A stretch of DNA of 64,000 nt from Aquimarina mytili (GTDB taxonomy: Bacteria; Bacteroidota; Bacteroidia; Flavobacteriales; Flavobacteriaceae). Below the pieces are notes generated by a model that did no database searches, was not told the DNA's origin, and was given only the letters and a program-made list of their open reading frames with translations. The stretch lies in assembly GCF_016735115.1 (NCBI RefSeq), contig NZ_JAERQJ010000004.1, positions 1 to 64,000 on the forward strand, read 5' to 3'. This document shows, in pieces, positions 27,606 through 36,828 of this stretch. Made by a program: the position numbers and the translations under genes. Each line of letters begins with the position of its first letter. The first letter of the stretch is position 1.

Positions 27606-27727
27606 AAAGCGCAGTAAAAATAGTTAGCCGAACTAATCCCGTTGTCTAACGGGATCTGTTTGAGTTTATGAGGAGTTTTCTAGTATCCGAAACGCAGAGA
27701 ACATAGTTAGCCGAACTAATCCCGTTG
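27606..27727 (+). repeat. Direct repeat pair in a gene-free stretch
   Basis: The 436-base gap 27498-27933 has no convincing gene. It contains two ~38-base copies sharing the exact core TAGTTAGCCGAACTAATCCC plus GTTG at 27621-27644 and 27704-27727, 83 bases apart. The first copy continues into a perfect ATCCCGTT-GTCT-AACGGGAT hairpin. Such units look like dispersed flavobacterial repeats or insertion-sequence debris. No transposase is present. Confidence 0.75.
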
Positions 27728-27933
27728 CAGACTAGAGAAGCATATGTAGAATAGCATATGGATTTTCCGACATGCAAAACAAAATAACAGGCTAAAAAAA
27801 CGTGAAACTAAGAGAGAATGTGGGTTTAAATGAACTTTGATGTTGTAAGAATAATCTTCAGAATAAAAAACGGATACATCATTTTCAAAAAATACATTTA
27901 TCATTATCTTCACGACTAGAAATTCCCCCTAAT

Positions 27934-29988
27934 ATGTTAAAAGGCAAAATATATATATGTATTGTTGCAGTAACACTTCATTTTTATAGTTTTTCGCAAG
28001 AAAACGAAGGAGTTACAAGGTTGGTTGACAAGGTTGAAAATACTTCAGGAGAAATAGAGAAACTCTATCTATTGGATTCGTTATCGAAGACCATAGCACT
28101 AATAAAGTCTACTGACTTTGATTTTTATAAAAAAAATTATGCCAAATACGTATTGCAGTATATCGATCTAGCACAGACACTGGATAGTATTGATTTAGCT
28201 GCCTTTCAAACCTCAAAACTTACAGATCATTATTTAAAAGTAGTGCGTAGACCTGATTCTGCTCGAATTATTGTAAATACTATTTTGAAAGATAGCGGCA
28301 AAATTAAAAAGAAGAGCAATCTGGGTAATTTATATGCCAGTCAAGGGTTTGTTAATTTTCAAATAGCCGATTTAGAAAAAGCTATTATAGATTTTAGAAA
28401 AGCAGAAAAAATATTAAGTAAAACAAAGGATACCCTTAGCACTTCAAAGGTGATTTATTACACGGGGCATACGCATCAAAGATTAGGGGATTTAACCAAT
28501 GCTATATTGAGATACCAACAAGTAAATGATTTATTTGTGCAGCTTCGCGATACTACGTACATGGCATTTAATAAGATTAATATTTCTTATATTTTTAGTC
28601 AATTGTCTTTGTTCGATGAAGCTATGAGAGCAAGAAAGGAAGCTAGAAGTTTGCTCACCAGTCAAAAGAACCCAAATAATTCTGCCTTATCACAAATAAG
28701 CGTAATGGATTATAGAGATCTGGTTAAGCAAAAAAAGTATGATGATGCCGAAACATCACTGTTAAAAGCATTAGAATTTTCTAAAAAAGGCTCAAGCTAC
28801 AAAAGCGATATGTTTACAAGGGCATATCTTTCTGTTTTTTATTCGAAGTACAAAAATCAACCAGAAATTGCCAGAAAATATATAGATACCATAGAGCAAG
28901 ATGCAGATTTTAGGAATGGTCCTGATGGTCAAATAGTATACTTAGATATTATGGCCGAATTAGAAATGGCCAGGGGTCGATACAAAGAAGCGATTCCTTT
29001 TTTGAAACAGAAACGAGAGGCTTTTTTAAAAATGAATGATGTACAGTCGCAGTTAGATGTAGAAGAATGTTTATATAAATCGTATAAAGAAATTAATAAA
29101 CTTTCTGAAGCTAATGCCCATCTCGAAAAATATATGCTTCTCAAAGATTCTCTGTATAACATAAAGAGATCAAATAGTGTCATTTATTATCAAACTCTCT
29201 ATGAAACAGAAAAAAGAGAAAATAAAATTGCAGCGCAAAAAGCCAGTATCGAAATCTTAGAAGCTAAAGATGAAGCAAAGAAAAATCTGATGATTTTTGG
29301 AGGGATTGGTTTAAGTTTACTTTTTTTAAGCATTTATTTATATAGAAATAGGATTTTCTTAATGCGAAATAAAAAATTACAACAATCATTTTTACAAGAA
29401 TTACTTCAAACTCAAGAACGTGTAAGCAAACGAATTTCTAAGGATTTACACGATAGTGTGGGTCAAAGTTTGCTTTTGATTAAAAATAGAGTGTTAAAAA
29501 ATAAAGATGATAAAACTGCAACTGTCGTTGATGGTGTTATAGATGAGGTGCGTGAAATATCCAGGACGTTGCATCCGTTTAAATTAGAAGAATTGGGGCT
29601 TACTGTAACATTGCAAAGTAGTGTGGAGAAGATCGACGAAAACTATGATATTTTTATTTCTGCAGAAATTGATGATATCGACAAAGTTTTTGATCAAGAA
29701 CGAGAAATTAATATTTATAGATTGGTTCAAGAAAGTTTTAATAATATTCTTAAACATTCTAATGCCAGATCTGCAGAGATTATAGTACGTAATAAGGATC
29801 AGGATATAGAGATTGTTATTAAAGATAATGGTAAAGGATTTGATGTTTCTAAAGAGAAAATGGCTGCATCCAAAATTGGCTTAAAAACCTTGGCAGAACG
29901 ATCAAAATTTTTGAAAGCTAGTTTTAATATACTTTCGGAAATTGATAAGGGGACAACATTGATTTTTAATATTCCGAAGCATGCTTAA
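27934..29988 (+). CDS. TPR-domain sensor histidine kinase (HisKA_3 type)
   Basis: 684 residues: signal peptide (IYICIVAVTLHFYSFSQ), an extracytoplasmic TPR-like helical region (about 100-400), a transmembrane helix (LMIFGGIGLSLLFLSIYLY, near 452-471), a HisKA_3 dimerisation segment with phospho-acceptor H506 in KDLHDSVGQ, and a HATPase domain (LVQESFNNILKHSN; KDNGKGFD). It overlaps the response regulator by 8 bases, so the two form a two-component pair. Related Bacteroidota kinases govern unknown envelope or nutrient signals. Confidence 0.93.
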   Translation: MLKGKIYICIVAVTLHFYSFSQENEGVTRLVDKVENTSGEIEKLYLLDSLSKTIALIKSTDFDFYKKNYAKYVLQYIDLAQTLDSIDLAAFQTSKLTDHYLKVVRRPDSARIIVNTILKDSGKIKKKSNLGNLYASQGFVNFQIADLEKAIIDFRKAEKILSKTKDTLSTSKVIYYTGHTHQRLGDLTNAILRYQQVNDLFVQLRDTTYMAFNKINISYIFSQLSLFDEAMRARKEARSLLTSQKNPNNSALSQISVMDYRDLVKQKKYDDAETSLLKALEFSKKGSSYKSDMFTRAYLSVFYSKYKNQPEIARKYIDTIEQDADFRNGPDGQIVYLDIMAELEMARGRYKEAIPFLKQKREAFLKMNDVQSQLDVEECLYKSYKEINKLSEANAHLEKYMLLKDSLYNIKRSNSVIYYQTLYETEKRENKIAAQKASIEILEAKDEAKKNLMIFGGIGLSLLFLSIYLYRNRIFLMRNKKLQQSFLQELLQTQERVSKRISKDLHDSVGQSLLLIKNRVLKNKDDKTATVVDGVIDEVREISRTLHPFKLEELGLTVTLQSSVEKIDENYDIFISAEIDDIDKVFDQEREINIYRLVQESFNNILKHSNARSAEIIVRNKDQDIEIVIKDNGKGFDVSKEKMAASKIGLKTLAERSKFLKASFNILSEIDKGTTLIFNIPKHA

Positions 29989-30613
29989 ACCTAATATACT
30001 TATTGCAGATGATCACCCTTTGTTACTAAAGGGACTTGAAGATTTTTTAAAAGAGAAGAAGTATAATATTATTGCTTCATGTACCGATGGACTTTCGGCA
30101 TATAATACCATTGTTAAAGAAAAACCAGATATAGCAATTTTAGATATTGAAATGCCTAATATGACTGGGATCGATATTGCCAAAAAATGCAAAAGACATC
30201 AAATCAATACTAAAATTGTTTTAATCACGCTACACAAAGAAAAAAAGATATTCGAAGATGCTGTGAAGTATAACATTCAAGGGTATTTATTAAAAGAATT
30301 TGCACTAACCGAGATAGAAGCCTGCATTGCAGATGTCTGCCAGGGCAAGTCTTATTTTAGTGAAAAAATATATAAACGATTCTCGCATACAACAGGAGAT
30401 ACTACAAGTATAGAAAACCTTACTCCATCAGAGATAAAAATCTTGAGGCTTATTGCCGACGAAATGACGAGTACCCAAATAGCAGATTTTTTAAGCATAT
30501 CGACCAGAACTGTCGAAAAACATCGTGCTAATATCATCAGGAAACTTCATATAGATCAAAAACCTAACTCGCTTCTTATTTGGTCTCAAAAAAATAAAGA
30601 GCTGCTACTTTAG
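29981..30613 (+). CDS. NarL/LuxR-family response regulator
   Basis: 210 residues. The receiver domain has the acidic pocket IADDHP, phospho-acceptor D55 in AILDIEMPN and the switch lysine in GYLLKEF. The C-terminal LuxR helix-turn-helix is LTPSEIKILRLIADEMTSTQ followed by STRTVEKHRANIIRKL. Partner of the histidine kinase it overlaps. Targets are unknown. Confidence 0.95.
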   Translation: MLKPNILIADDHPLLLKGLEDFLKEKKYNIIASCTDGLSAYNTIVKEKPDIAILDIEMPNMTGIDIAKKCKRHQINTKIVLITLHKEKKIFEDAVKYNIQGYLLKEFALTEIEACIADVCQGKSYFSEKIYKRFSHTTGDTTSIENLTPSEIKILRLIADEMTSTQIADFLSISTRTVEKHRANIIRKLHIDQKPNSLLIWSQKNKELLL

Positions 30614-30656
30614 TGCGAGTTTAATTTGAAATCAACTTTTTCTAAACTTGATTACT

Positions 30657-30740
30657 TCCTTCTCCCTCTGGGAGAAGGCTAGGATGAGGGTTTTTCATAA
30701 TGGTCACCTTCACCTTAATCCTCTCCCAGAGGGAGGGGAA
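30657..30740. repeat. Inverted pair of REP-like units
   Basis: The unit CTCCCTCTGGGAGAAGGC... at 30661 is repeated in inverted form ending at about 30738 (CTCTCCCAGAGGGAGG). Each unit is itself palindromic (CTCCCTCTGGGAG), and ~30 bases separate them. It lies in the 334-base gap 30614-30947, which otherwise holds only the promoter of the next small ORF. Confidence 0.75.
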
Positions 30741-30873
30741 ACACAACATAAATATGTTTAGTATTAGGGACTTAACCAGATGTTAACTTTAAATTATTAT
30801 CAAGCCCGAAATACCATAAAACACCTCTTTTTCAACCATCTTTTTTGAATAATTACGTAGGGTTACGTATGTT

Positions 30874-30900
30874 TTGGTGGGTATTGATTGGATATATTTG
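30874..30900 (+). promoter_or_regulatory. Promoter of the orphan sorting-domain ORF
   Basis: TTG at 30874-30876 and a perfect TATATTTG at 30893-30900 with 16-base spacing, one short of the usual range. The ATG lies 47 bases downstream. Confidence 0.5.
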
Positions 30901-30947
30901 TGTATATCAAAATTCATAATCAATCATTAAAGAACATGTTATAGGAG

Positions 30948-31202
30948 ATGATGAGCGGAGTAGAAAGGAAAGTGTTTTCGATATATCAAAATCCAAGAGA
31001 AGGAGAAGTCTACATAGATTTTAATGATCATATCGCGACATCGTCCTATGAAGTTTTGAATACCGAGGGGCTAATTCTTGCAGAGAAAAATAATCCAGGG
31101 ATTAGAAATACAATTTCTTTAAAAAATTACAAGAAAGGCGTATACACGGTTAAGGTAAAAAGTAAAAATAAAATATTAGTTAAAAATTTTCTGAAACTCT
31201 AA
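30948..31202 (+). CDS. Stand-alone type IX secretion C-terminal sorting-domain-like protein
   Basis: 84 residues, nearly all matching the T9SS type A sorting domain: FSIYQNPREGEVYIDF (usually F.IYPNP), SYEVLNTEGLILAE, SLKNYKKGVYTVKVKS and KNFLKL at the end. There is no cargo domain, and no signal peptide precedes it (start MMSGVERKVFSIYQNP). It has its own promoter and a downstream terminator, so it may be expressed. It could be the relic of a longer secreted protein. The YPNP proline is replaced by Gln. Confidence 0.72.
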   Translation: MMSGVERKVFSIYQNPREGEVYIDFNDHIATSSYEVLNTEGLILAEKNNPGIRNTISLKNYKKGVYTVKVKSKNKILVKNFLKL

Positions 31203-31227
31203 GTTTTAGGAAGATTGGGGGAAAAGA

Positions 31228-31258
31228 GGCTGCAAGTCAAATATTTGCAGCCTTTTTT
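31228..31258 (+). terminator. Rho-independent terminator
   Basis: GGCTGCAA and TTGCAGCC form an 8-bp stem followed by TTTTTT, 25 bases after the sorting-domain ORF. Confidence 0.9.
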
Positions 31259-31443
31259 AGTATACACGATTTGATCGCCTATTTAATAAAGGCATATTTA
31301 ACCTGAAATTCTAAGGTTAAGAACTATTATGCATGCATACAATATCATTGAAGTTTCTTTTATCAAGATTGTAAGAATACATATATTGTGCGGCAGTTTT
31401 TAATGAATTATAGAATAACGCACAATACACAATAATTAGATAT

Positions 31444-32451
31444 ATGTATACTTCAAAAATATCAGGTTTAGGATATTATGTTCCCGAAAATGTGGTAACC
31501 AATGATGATCTTTCTAAAGTAATGGACACTAACGATGCCTGGATTCAAGAACGAACGGGTATAAAAGAAAGACGCCATATCAAAAAAGGAGATGGTAACA
31601 GTACTTCAATTATGGGAGTAAAGGCTGCCGAAATCGCATTAGAAAGGGCCAATTTAACGACCGATGATATTGATTTTATTGTTTTTGCAACCCTAAGCCC
31701 GGATATGTACTTTCCTGGAGGAGGAGTACGAGTTCAGGATATGATGAATATGAGTACAGTTCCAGCATTAGATGTACGAAATCAATGTAGTGGATTTGTG
31801 TATGCTATATCGGTTGCAGATCAGTTTGTCAAAACCGGCATGTATAAAAATGTTTTAGTCATCGGAAGCGAAAACCATAGTGGAGGTTTAGATATGACCA
31901 CTCGAGGTAGAGGTGTTTCGGTTATTTTTGGAGATGGTGCAGGAGCCGCTGTAGTAACAAGAAGCGAAGAGAAGGGGAGTGGTATTTTATCTACTCATTT
32001 ACATAGTGAAGGAGCGCATGCTAAAGAATTATCTTTAGAAGGACCAAGTACAGAACATTGGGTGCCAGAAATTATTGCCGAAAACCCACAAGAAGACATA
32101 CCTTATTATCCTTATATGAACGGACAGTTTGTATTTAAAAATGCAGTAGTTCGTTTTTCTGAAGTAATTAACGAAGGTCTGCAAGCAAATAATCTGAGTG
32201 CTGCTGATATTGATATGTTAATCCCACATCAGGCAAACCTAAGAATCTCGCAATTTGTACAAAAACAGTTTCAGTTATCTGATGACCAGGTGTACAATAA
32301 TATTCAGAAATATGGTAACACTACGGCAGCTTCTATTCCTATTGCACTAACAGAGGCTTGGGAAGCTGGTAAGATAAAAAAAGGTGACTTAGTTGTTCTT
32401 GCTGCATTTGGAAGTGGATTTACCTGGGGAAGTGCAATAATACGATGGTAA
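31444..32451 (+). CDS. 3-oxoacyl-ACP synthase III (KAS III, FabH-like)
   Basis: 335 residues with the complete Cys-His-Asn triad: C115 in RNQCSGFVYA, H262 in IPHQANLR and N292 in YGNTTAAS. The C-terminal GSGFTWGSAIIRW is typical. FabH condenses a starter acyl-CoA with malonyl-ACP. It stands alone, not in an acpP/fabF cluster, and the family also includes related ketoacyl synthases that prime branched or secondary lipids, so the exact substrate is open. Confidence 0.92.
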   Translation: MYTSKISGLGYYVPENVVTNDDLSKVMDTNDAWIQERTGIKERRHIKKGDGNSTSIMGVKAAEIALERANLTTDDIDFIVFATLSPDMYFPGGGVRVQDMMNMSTVPALDVRNQCSGFVYAISVADQFVKTGMYKNVLVIGSENHSGGLDMTTRGRGVSVIFGDGAGAAVVTRSEEKGSGILSTHLHSEGAHAKELSLEGPSTEHWVPEIIAENPQEDIPYYPYMNGQFVFKNAVVRFSEVINEGLQANNLSAADIDMLIPHQANLRISQFVQKQFQLSDDQVYNNIQKYGNTTAASIPIALTEAWEAGKIKKGDLVVLAAFGSGFTWGSAIIRW

Positions 32452-32464
32452 CAGTATAAAATGA

Positions 32465-32492
32465 AAAACGCGAAGTGAGTACTTCGCGTTTT
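32465..32492 (+). terminator. Perfect terminator hairpin
   Basis: AAAACGCGAAGT and ACTTCGCGTTTT form a perfect 12-bp stem with a GAGT tetraloop, 13 bases after the KAS III stop. Confidence 0.9.
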
Positions 32493-32712
32493 GTATATAA
32501 AAAATTCGGTTATTATTTTTTAAAGGCTAATTCAAATAAATCATAACCATGACTGTACTATAATAAACGTCGCAAATTGTGAAGTGTTACAGCTTTCACT
32601 GATTTTTTACAATTATTTAACTTTATAAAGTTTTTTGCGTATTTCGTATTAAATTTAACCAATATATTGATTATTTTTTAATGAATTAACATTTTTTTTA
32701 CGAAAAATTTAG

Positions 32713-35085
32713 TTAAAGTAATCCGCCACCTGACTTTTCGTTAGCATCTCTTCGTTTTCTGGACACTTTTCTGTTTTTTCCGCTTCCGAAACGGTATGAA
32801 AACCCTAAATAAACGGTTTGAGTTTCTCCTTGAAACCTTCCGTTTTGAGGGAAAGGAGAATCCCCATCAAATCTAAATCGTTGAGTATTAAAGATATCAT
32901 TAAAATTAATGCTCGCGGTTCCTTTTCCTTCAAGAAAGTTGTATCGGGCTCCTGTATTTATAAAATAGAATGGTTTCATGTCAAATTGAATTCCTTTTTG
33001 TTTGCCGCGATAAAAACCAAATATCTGAAAGGTTAAGTCTTTAGTTGCTTTAAAATTATTATTTATTCTAAAGTTATAAATTACAGCATCAACTTCTCTA
33101 GAAACGTTTTCTACTACTCCTTTTACAGTTTGCCCATATAAATCAAAACTTGCATTAAAATTCCACCATTTGGTCGGTCTATAATTGCTGGAGAGTTCGA
33201 TTCCGTATGCAGAATTGTTATCAAAGTTATCAAAGGTTAGTATTTGTCCTTCTTCAACATTCGGGTTCTCAATTAAGGTAAGGTTTATTTCATCATTGAT
33301 TAGACGATAAAATACCCCTCCGGTGATTGATCCACCTTCTATTTTTCGGGTATAATTTGCTTCAATAGAATTAGTAAACTGCGGATCTAATGATGGATTT
33401 CCTATAGAAATAATTCTTGGTGTACTCCATTCTCTAATAGGGTTTACTTGATTTAATCCTGGGCGGTCTACTCTTCGGCTATAGCTTAATTGGTAGGTGC
33501 TTTTTTCTGCGGGGGTATATGTGACATAGGCAGATGGATACGCTGTTAAAATTTCATCTTCAAATATTTTTTCTCCATTAAAAATTGCATCAACTTGATA
33601 ACTTTCTAATCGTACTCCAGCTTGATATGACCATTTTTCATTATTTTTTCCGTAGGTGGCATATAAAGAATGGATGTCACGATCATACGTATATTCTGAA
33701 TCTGGAAAAAGTGTAGATTGATAAATGTTATCTGTTCTTCTTAATCTTGTTTCATACCCTAACTCTAATTTGGCTTTTTCAGAAATAGGGTTTACATAGT
33801 CCAGGTTGATGGTTGTATTCTGTCTTTCGTTATCGATAAGGTCGTTATAGTTGGTAAAAGAACCATCTCCACCACTAAAATTGAATTGATCATCATTGTC
33901 TCCTTCAAAAACATTATAATCTATTTCGAGTTCTATGTTGTGCCCTTCTTTTTTAAAATCGTGCTTATAGTCAATGTTATAGGTTGACCCCAGATTCTCA
34001 CTGTCACTTATAAGGTTCTGCGTGAGATCGTTTTGATCATTATTTAAAAAGATGATGTCTGTAGTACCATCAACTAACCCATCGAATAGATTCTGATTTG
34101 TATATATTGATATTGTATTTTGATCGTTGATGTAATAATCGAACCCAACTTTAAATAAGTGTGATTTGTTATTGTCTAAAAAACTAAAATTAGTTAGATA
34201 ATTTTGGTCTTCTCTTAGTACAAAACCAGCATTAAGGTTTTTTGCGGCATTAGCACCATAATTACCATAAACGTTCACCTTTCCGGTTCTGTAATTTAGA
34301 TCTATAGAGCTATTAAAACGAGCATTTTTATCAAAGTTTACTCCAGTATTTATGTTACCATTAAACCCTATATTACTGTTTTTGTGTAACACAATATTAA
34401 TAATCCCGCTCATACCTTCTGGGTTGTATTTTGCAGAAGGATTAGTGATCAATTCGATTTTTTTGATCGAAGTAGACGGGATTTGTTTTAACAATTGAGA
34501 GGCACTCATATTTGTAGGTTTACCATCGATAAGAATACGTACGTTTTCGTTCCCTCTAAGGGCGATATTACCATCCTGATCAACGTTAATCGATGGGATA
34601 TTATTCATAATTTCTGCTGCAGTACCCCCGGTAGTAGTAAGGTCTTTTCCAACGTTGATTACTTTGCGGTCTATTTTTTGCTCAATAGTAGTACGCTCTG
34701 CAACAACGGTTACATCATCCAATGCTTCTGCACTTTCTTCTAAAGCCACGGTTCCGACATCGATATCCTTACTCTTTCTTGAGATTTCTATGGGTTGCGA
34801 GTGTGTAGTGTACCCAATAAATTGAACTTTAAAAGTGTAGTTCCCTTTTGGAATATCAGTAATTAAAAAATCACCATTTTCTGTACTTATTCCACCACTA
34901 ATAATTTTATTAGCTCCATCTGCAATTACAATAGTGGCATAGGGGATGGGTTGTTTAAGATTTTTGTCAATTACTTTTCCTTTTATGGTCCCTACAATAG
35001 CTTCGTTGCTTGGCTGGGCACTACTTAGTAAAAAAATTGAAAATAGAAATAGAAAAGCAAATGCTTTTTGATTGATTGATTTCAT
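32713..35085 (-). CDS. TonB-dependent-receptor-like outer membrane beta-barrel protein
   Basis: 790 residues with a signal peptide (AFAFLFLFSIFLLSSAQ), a carboxypeptidase-regulatory-like domain (KGKVIDKNLKQPIPYATIVI), a plug with MNNIPSINVDQDGNIALRGN and IELITNPSAKYNPEGMSGII, and a long barrel. It ends in a basic, glycine-rich tail (KRRDANEKSGGGLL) rather than the usual terminal Phe. Same family as the barrel at 19-21 kb. An inverted repeat TAACAGATA/TATCTGTTA lies upstream. Substrate unknown. Confidence 0.88.
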   Translation of the reverse strand: MKSINQKAFAFLFLFSIFLLSSAQPSNEAIVGTIKGKVIDKNLKQPIPYATIVIADGANKIISGGISTENGDFLITDIPKGNYTFKVQFIGYTTHSQPIEISRKSKDIDVGTVALEESAEALDDVTVVAERTTIEQKIDRKVINVGKDLTTTGGTAAEIMNNIPSINVDQDGNIALRGNENVRILIDGKPTNMSASQLLKQIPSTSIKKIELITNPSAKYNPEGMSGIINIVLHKNSNIGFNGNINTGVNFDKNARFNSSIDLNYRTGKVNVYGNYGANAAKNLNAGFVLREDQNYLTNFSFLDNNKSHLFKVGFDYYINDQNTISIYTNQNLFDGLVDGTTDIIFLNNDQNDLTQNLISDSENLGSTYNIDYKHDFKKEGHNIELEIDYNVFEGDNDDQFNFSGGDGSFTNYNDLIDNERQNTTINLDYVNPISEKAKLELGYETRLRRTDNIYQSTLFPDSEYTYDRDIHSLYATYGKNNEKWSYQAGVRLESYQVDAIFNGEKIFEDEILTAYPSAYVTYTPAEKSTYQLSYSRRVDRPGLNQVNPIREWSTPRIISIGNPSLDPQFTNSIEANYTRKIEGGSITGGVFYRLINDEINLTLIENPNVEEGQILTFDNFDNNSAYGIELSSNYRPTKWWNFNASFDLYGQTVKGVVENVSREVDAVIYNFRINNNFKATKDLTFQIFGFYRGKQKGIQFDMKPFYFINTGARYNFLEGKGTASINFNDIFNTQRFRFDGDSPFPQNGRFQGETQTVYLGFSYRFGSGKNRKVSRKRRDANEKSGGGLL

Positions 35086-35120
35086 TTGGATGTTTGTTTG
35101 ATTGATAAAGGTTTGGTACC

Positions 35121-35194
35121 TAACAGATACCCATAATGTAACACGGTGATTAGGCGTGTATATAGTACTAGACGACCATACTTGATATCTGTTA
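35121..35194. promoter_or_regulatory. Inverted TAACAGATA sites upstream of the outer-membrane barrel gene
   Basis: TAACAGATA (35121-35129) and its exact complement TATCTGTTA (35186-35194) lie 36-109 bases upstream of the barrel start, each near a TGTAACAC/TGTTACAC word. This may be a regulator's paired sites. It is inferred from symmetry alone. Confidence 0.35.
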
Positions 35195-35217
35195 CACTTT
35201 ATGTGGATTTTAACAAT

Positions 35218-35259
35218 AACTAGTTCTAAAAAAATGGTAACGATTTTTTAGAACTAGTT
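35218..35259. terminator. Long perfect inverted repeat, terminator of the DUF6261 gene
   Basis: AACTAGTTCTAAAAAA and TTTTTTAGAACTAGTT form a perfect 16-bp stem. It lies 12 bases beyond the stop of the minus-strand DUF6261 gene. Confidence 0.75.
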
Positions 35260-35271
35260 AAGTCTATCATA

Positions 35272-36048
35272 CTATTCTCCCTGGTTGGGATCAAAATCAT
35301 CATTTAGATCTTGATCAATTTCTGTTCTACCATTATTTAGCCGACGTTCTACCGATATATTGTATTGCTCAGTCAAGGCATTAAGATTACCAATATAGAT
35401 TTCAAATTGTGCGATCCCTTTGGTTTTGGCATGAATAAAAATCCAATCCAATAACTCTCTTAAAGCTGCCGTAGTTTGTTTTCGTAACTCGGTAATACTA
35501 AGCTCGGTTTGTGACTGTTGTTGCTCTTTGATGCGTTTTTTAAAAACAGTATCAAATCCCTGGTGCGCTTTTACCATTTGGCTATAGTGTTTACCTTGAT
35601 TTAAGGATTTAACTGCGGTGCTTAGTTGTGTGTCACCCTCAATTTCCTCAATAATTTCATCCATAACTCCACCTTGTTGATTATAGGCCATATCATAGAT
35701 ATCTTTACCATGTTTGCTAAACACTTTATACACCATGTTGGCTTGATTACGATCCTGCTCATCATCAGAAAAATCAGCAATCAATTTGATGCTACGTTGC
35801 ACTAATTTTAATCCATTATCTCTTTGGCGATCAAGCATGGCTAATTCTGGAGTAAGAATACTACCTCGATTTTTCTTATACACCGCTCTAAAAGCATTAT
35901 ACTCTGATACAAGTTTGTCGGCGTATATACTTAACCCCATGGTATCCAAGTCGTGCTCTTGACTTAATTCTATGACGGTACGGGTGTATTTGGAGAATTC
36001 TCCATTTTTAAAGCTTTTTAATTGTGGTACTACTAATAAATTATTCAT
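35272..36048 (-). CDS. DUF6261 family protein
   Basis: 258 residues, soluble and helical, with no signal peptide. The N-terminus (KSFKNGEFSKYTRTVIELSQ) and the overall pattern match a family common in Bacteroidota that I associate with DUF6261. The function is unknown. The C-terminus is acidic (DLNDDFDPNQGE). Its 5' leader region holds strong nested hairpins at 36103-36182, which may form in its mRNA. Confidence 0.82.
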   Translation of the reverse strand: MNNLLVVPQLKSFKNGEFSKYTRTVIELSQEHDLDTMGLSIYADKLVSEYNAFRAVYKKNRGSILTPELAMLDRQRDNGLKLVQRSIKLIADFSDDEQDRNQANMVYKVFSKHGKDIYDMAYNQQGGVMDEIIEEIEGDTQLSTAVKSLNQGKHYSQMVKAHQGFDTVFKKRIKEQQQSQTELSITELRKQTTAALRELLDWIFIHAKTKGIAQFEIYIGNLNALTEQYNISVERRLNNGRTEIDQDLNDDFDPNQGE

Positions 36049-36102
36049 ATTCTATAGGTTTTAATTATTATTTAGAATGATTATGTAATCGGGAAAAATG
36101 CC

Positions 36103-36182
36103 CCGGGTTTTCCGGGAGGTTTTCCCAAAGTGGGAAAGTCGTCCCGGAAAATCCGGCAACATATTCCTATGCAAGAATATGG
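36103..36182. other. Nested inverted repeats in a gene-free region
   Basis: An outer stem pairs about 36103-36117 (TTTTCCGGGA) with 36142-36156 (TCCCGGAAAA). An inner stem TTTCCCA/TGGGAAA lies within it. Just beyond is CATATTC/GAATATG (36160-36181). The GC-rich arms stand out in AT-rich DNA. Reading leftwards, these sit 55-135 bases before the DUF6261 ATG, so they may be a leader structure or a mobile palindromic repeat. The remainder of 36183-36580 shows nothing I can identify. Confidence 0.6.
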
Positions 36183-36585
36183 TCCTGGGATTTCAGGCTA
36201 CATATTCTAGTAAGGGATACTATTTACCCAAAAACCGAAGACATTTTTCCTCAAAAACGATGCAATGATAGTATATGCTAGTTTCATTTTTTGAAACTGG
36301 GAATTTTTTTTGAAGAATTTTGAATTGATCTTTTTCTAAGATTTTTGACTTTTTTACTGCTCAAAAAATAAGTCATAATCCCATAAAGTTTTATAAAAGA
36401 TGAAGGTGAGATGATTGAAACCATTTGTTAGTTTGATATTACGTTAGCCTAATGTTTTTGCTACTTTATATTCAAAAATAGGGTTATCCTTTATGGAATA
36501 ATTACCCGATTTTTATCAATTCCGACTTATAGTTCTTGTTTTCATAGAAGGAGCTCCACTACTTTTGACCAAACAAAAATTAGGA

Positions 36586-36828
36586 ATGAAACATTTTGGA
36601 TACAACAAAAAAAGTAAGTTCATCACTGATGTTATTTTGGCCCTTCAAATAAAACTAGATGAGTTCATGTATAATTTAGTACATCAACAACCTTATGAAG
36701 TAATAGTATACATATGGATTCATAAACTCTATATAAAAGGAAAATCAACAGATGATGCTACAAAACTTATTTATAAAGCAAAGAACATACTATTATCAAA
36801 CTGGAAGTATAATTTGAGTAGTGTCTAA
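36586..36828 (+). CDS. Possible small hypothetical protein
   Basis: 80 residues from the ATG at 36586 (an upstream TTG at 36565 would add 7). The composition is lysine- and tyrosine-rich, with no motif I recognise (MKHFGYNKKSKFITDVILAL). It lies just before the helix-turn-helix gene that opens the RHS island. Coding status is uncertain; it could be a chance frame in AT-rich DNA. Confidence 0.35.
   Translation: MKHFGYNKKSKFITDVILALQIKLDEFMYNLVHQQPYEVIVYIWIHKLYIKGKSTDDATKLIYKAKNILLSNWKYNLSSV

Noticed and set aside
27716..27913. Small minus-strand frame between the ABC1 kinase and histidine kinase genes
   Set aside because: It begins within AT-rich DNA and runs into the direct repeat, with no motif, and would be head-to-head with the kinase without a promoter. 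Treated as non-coding.
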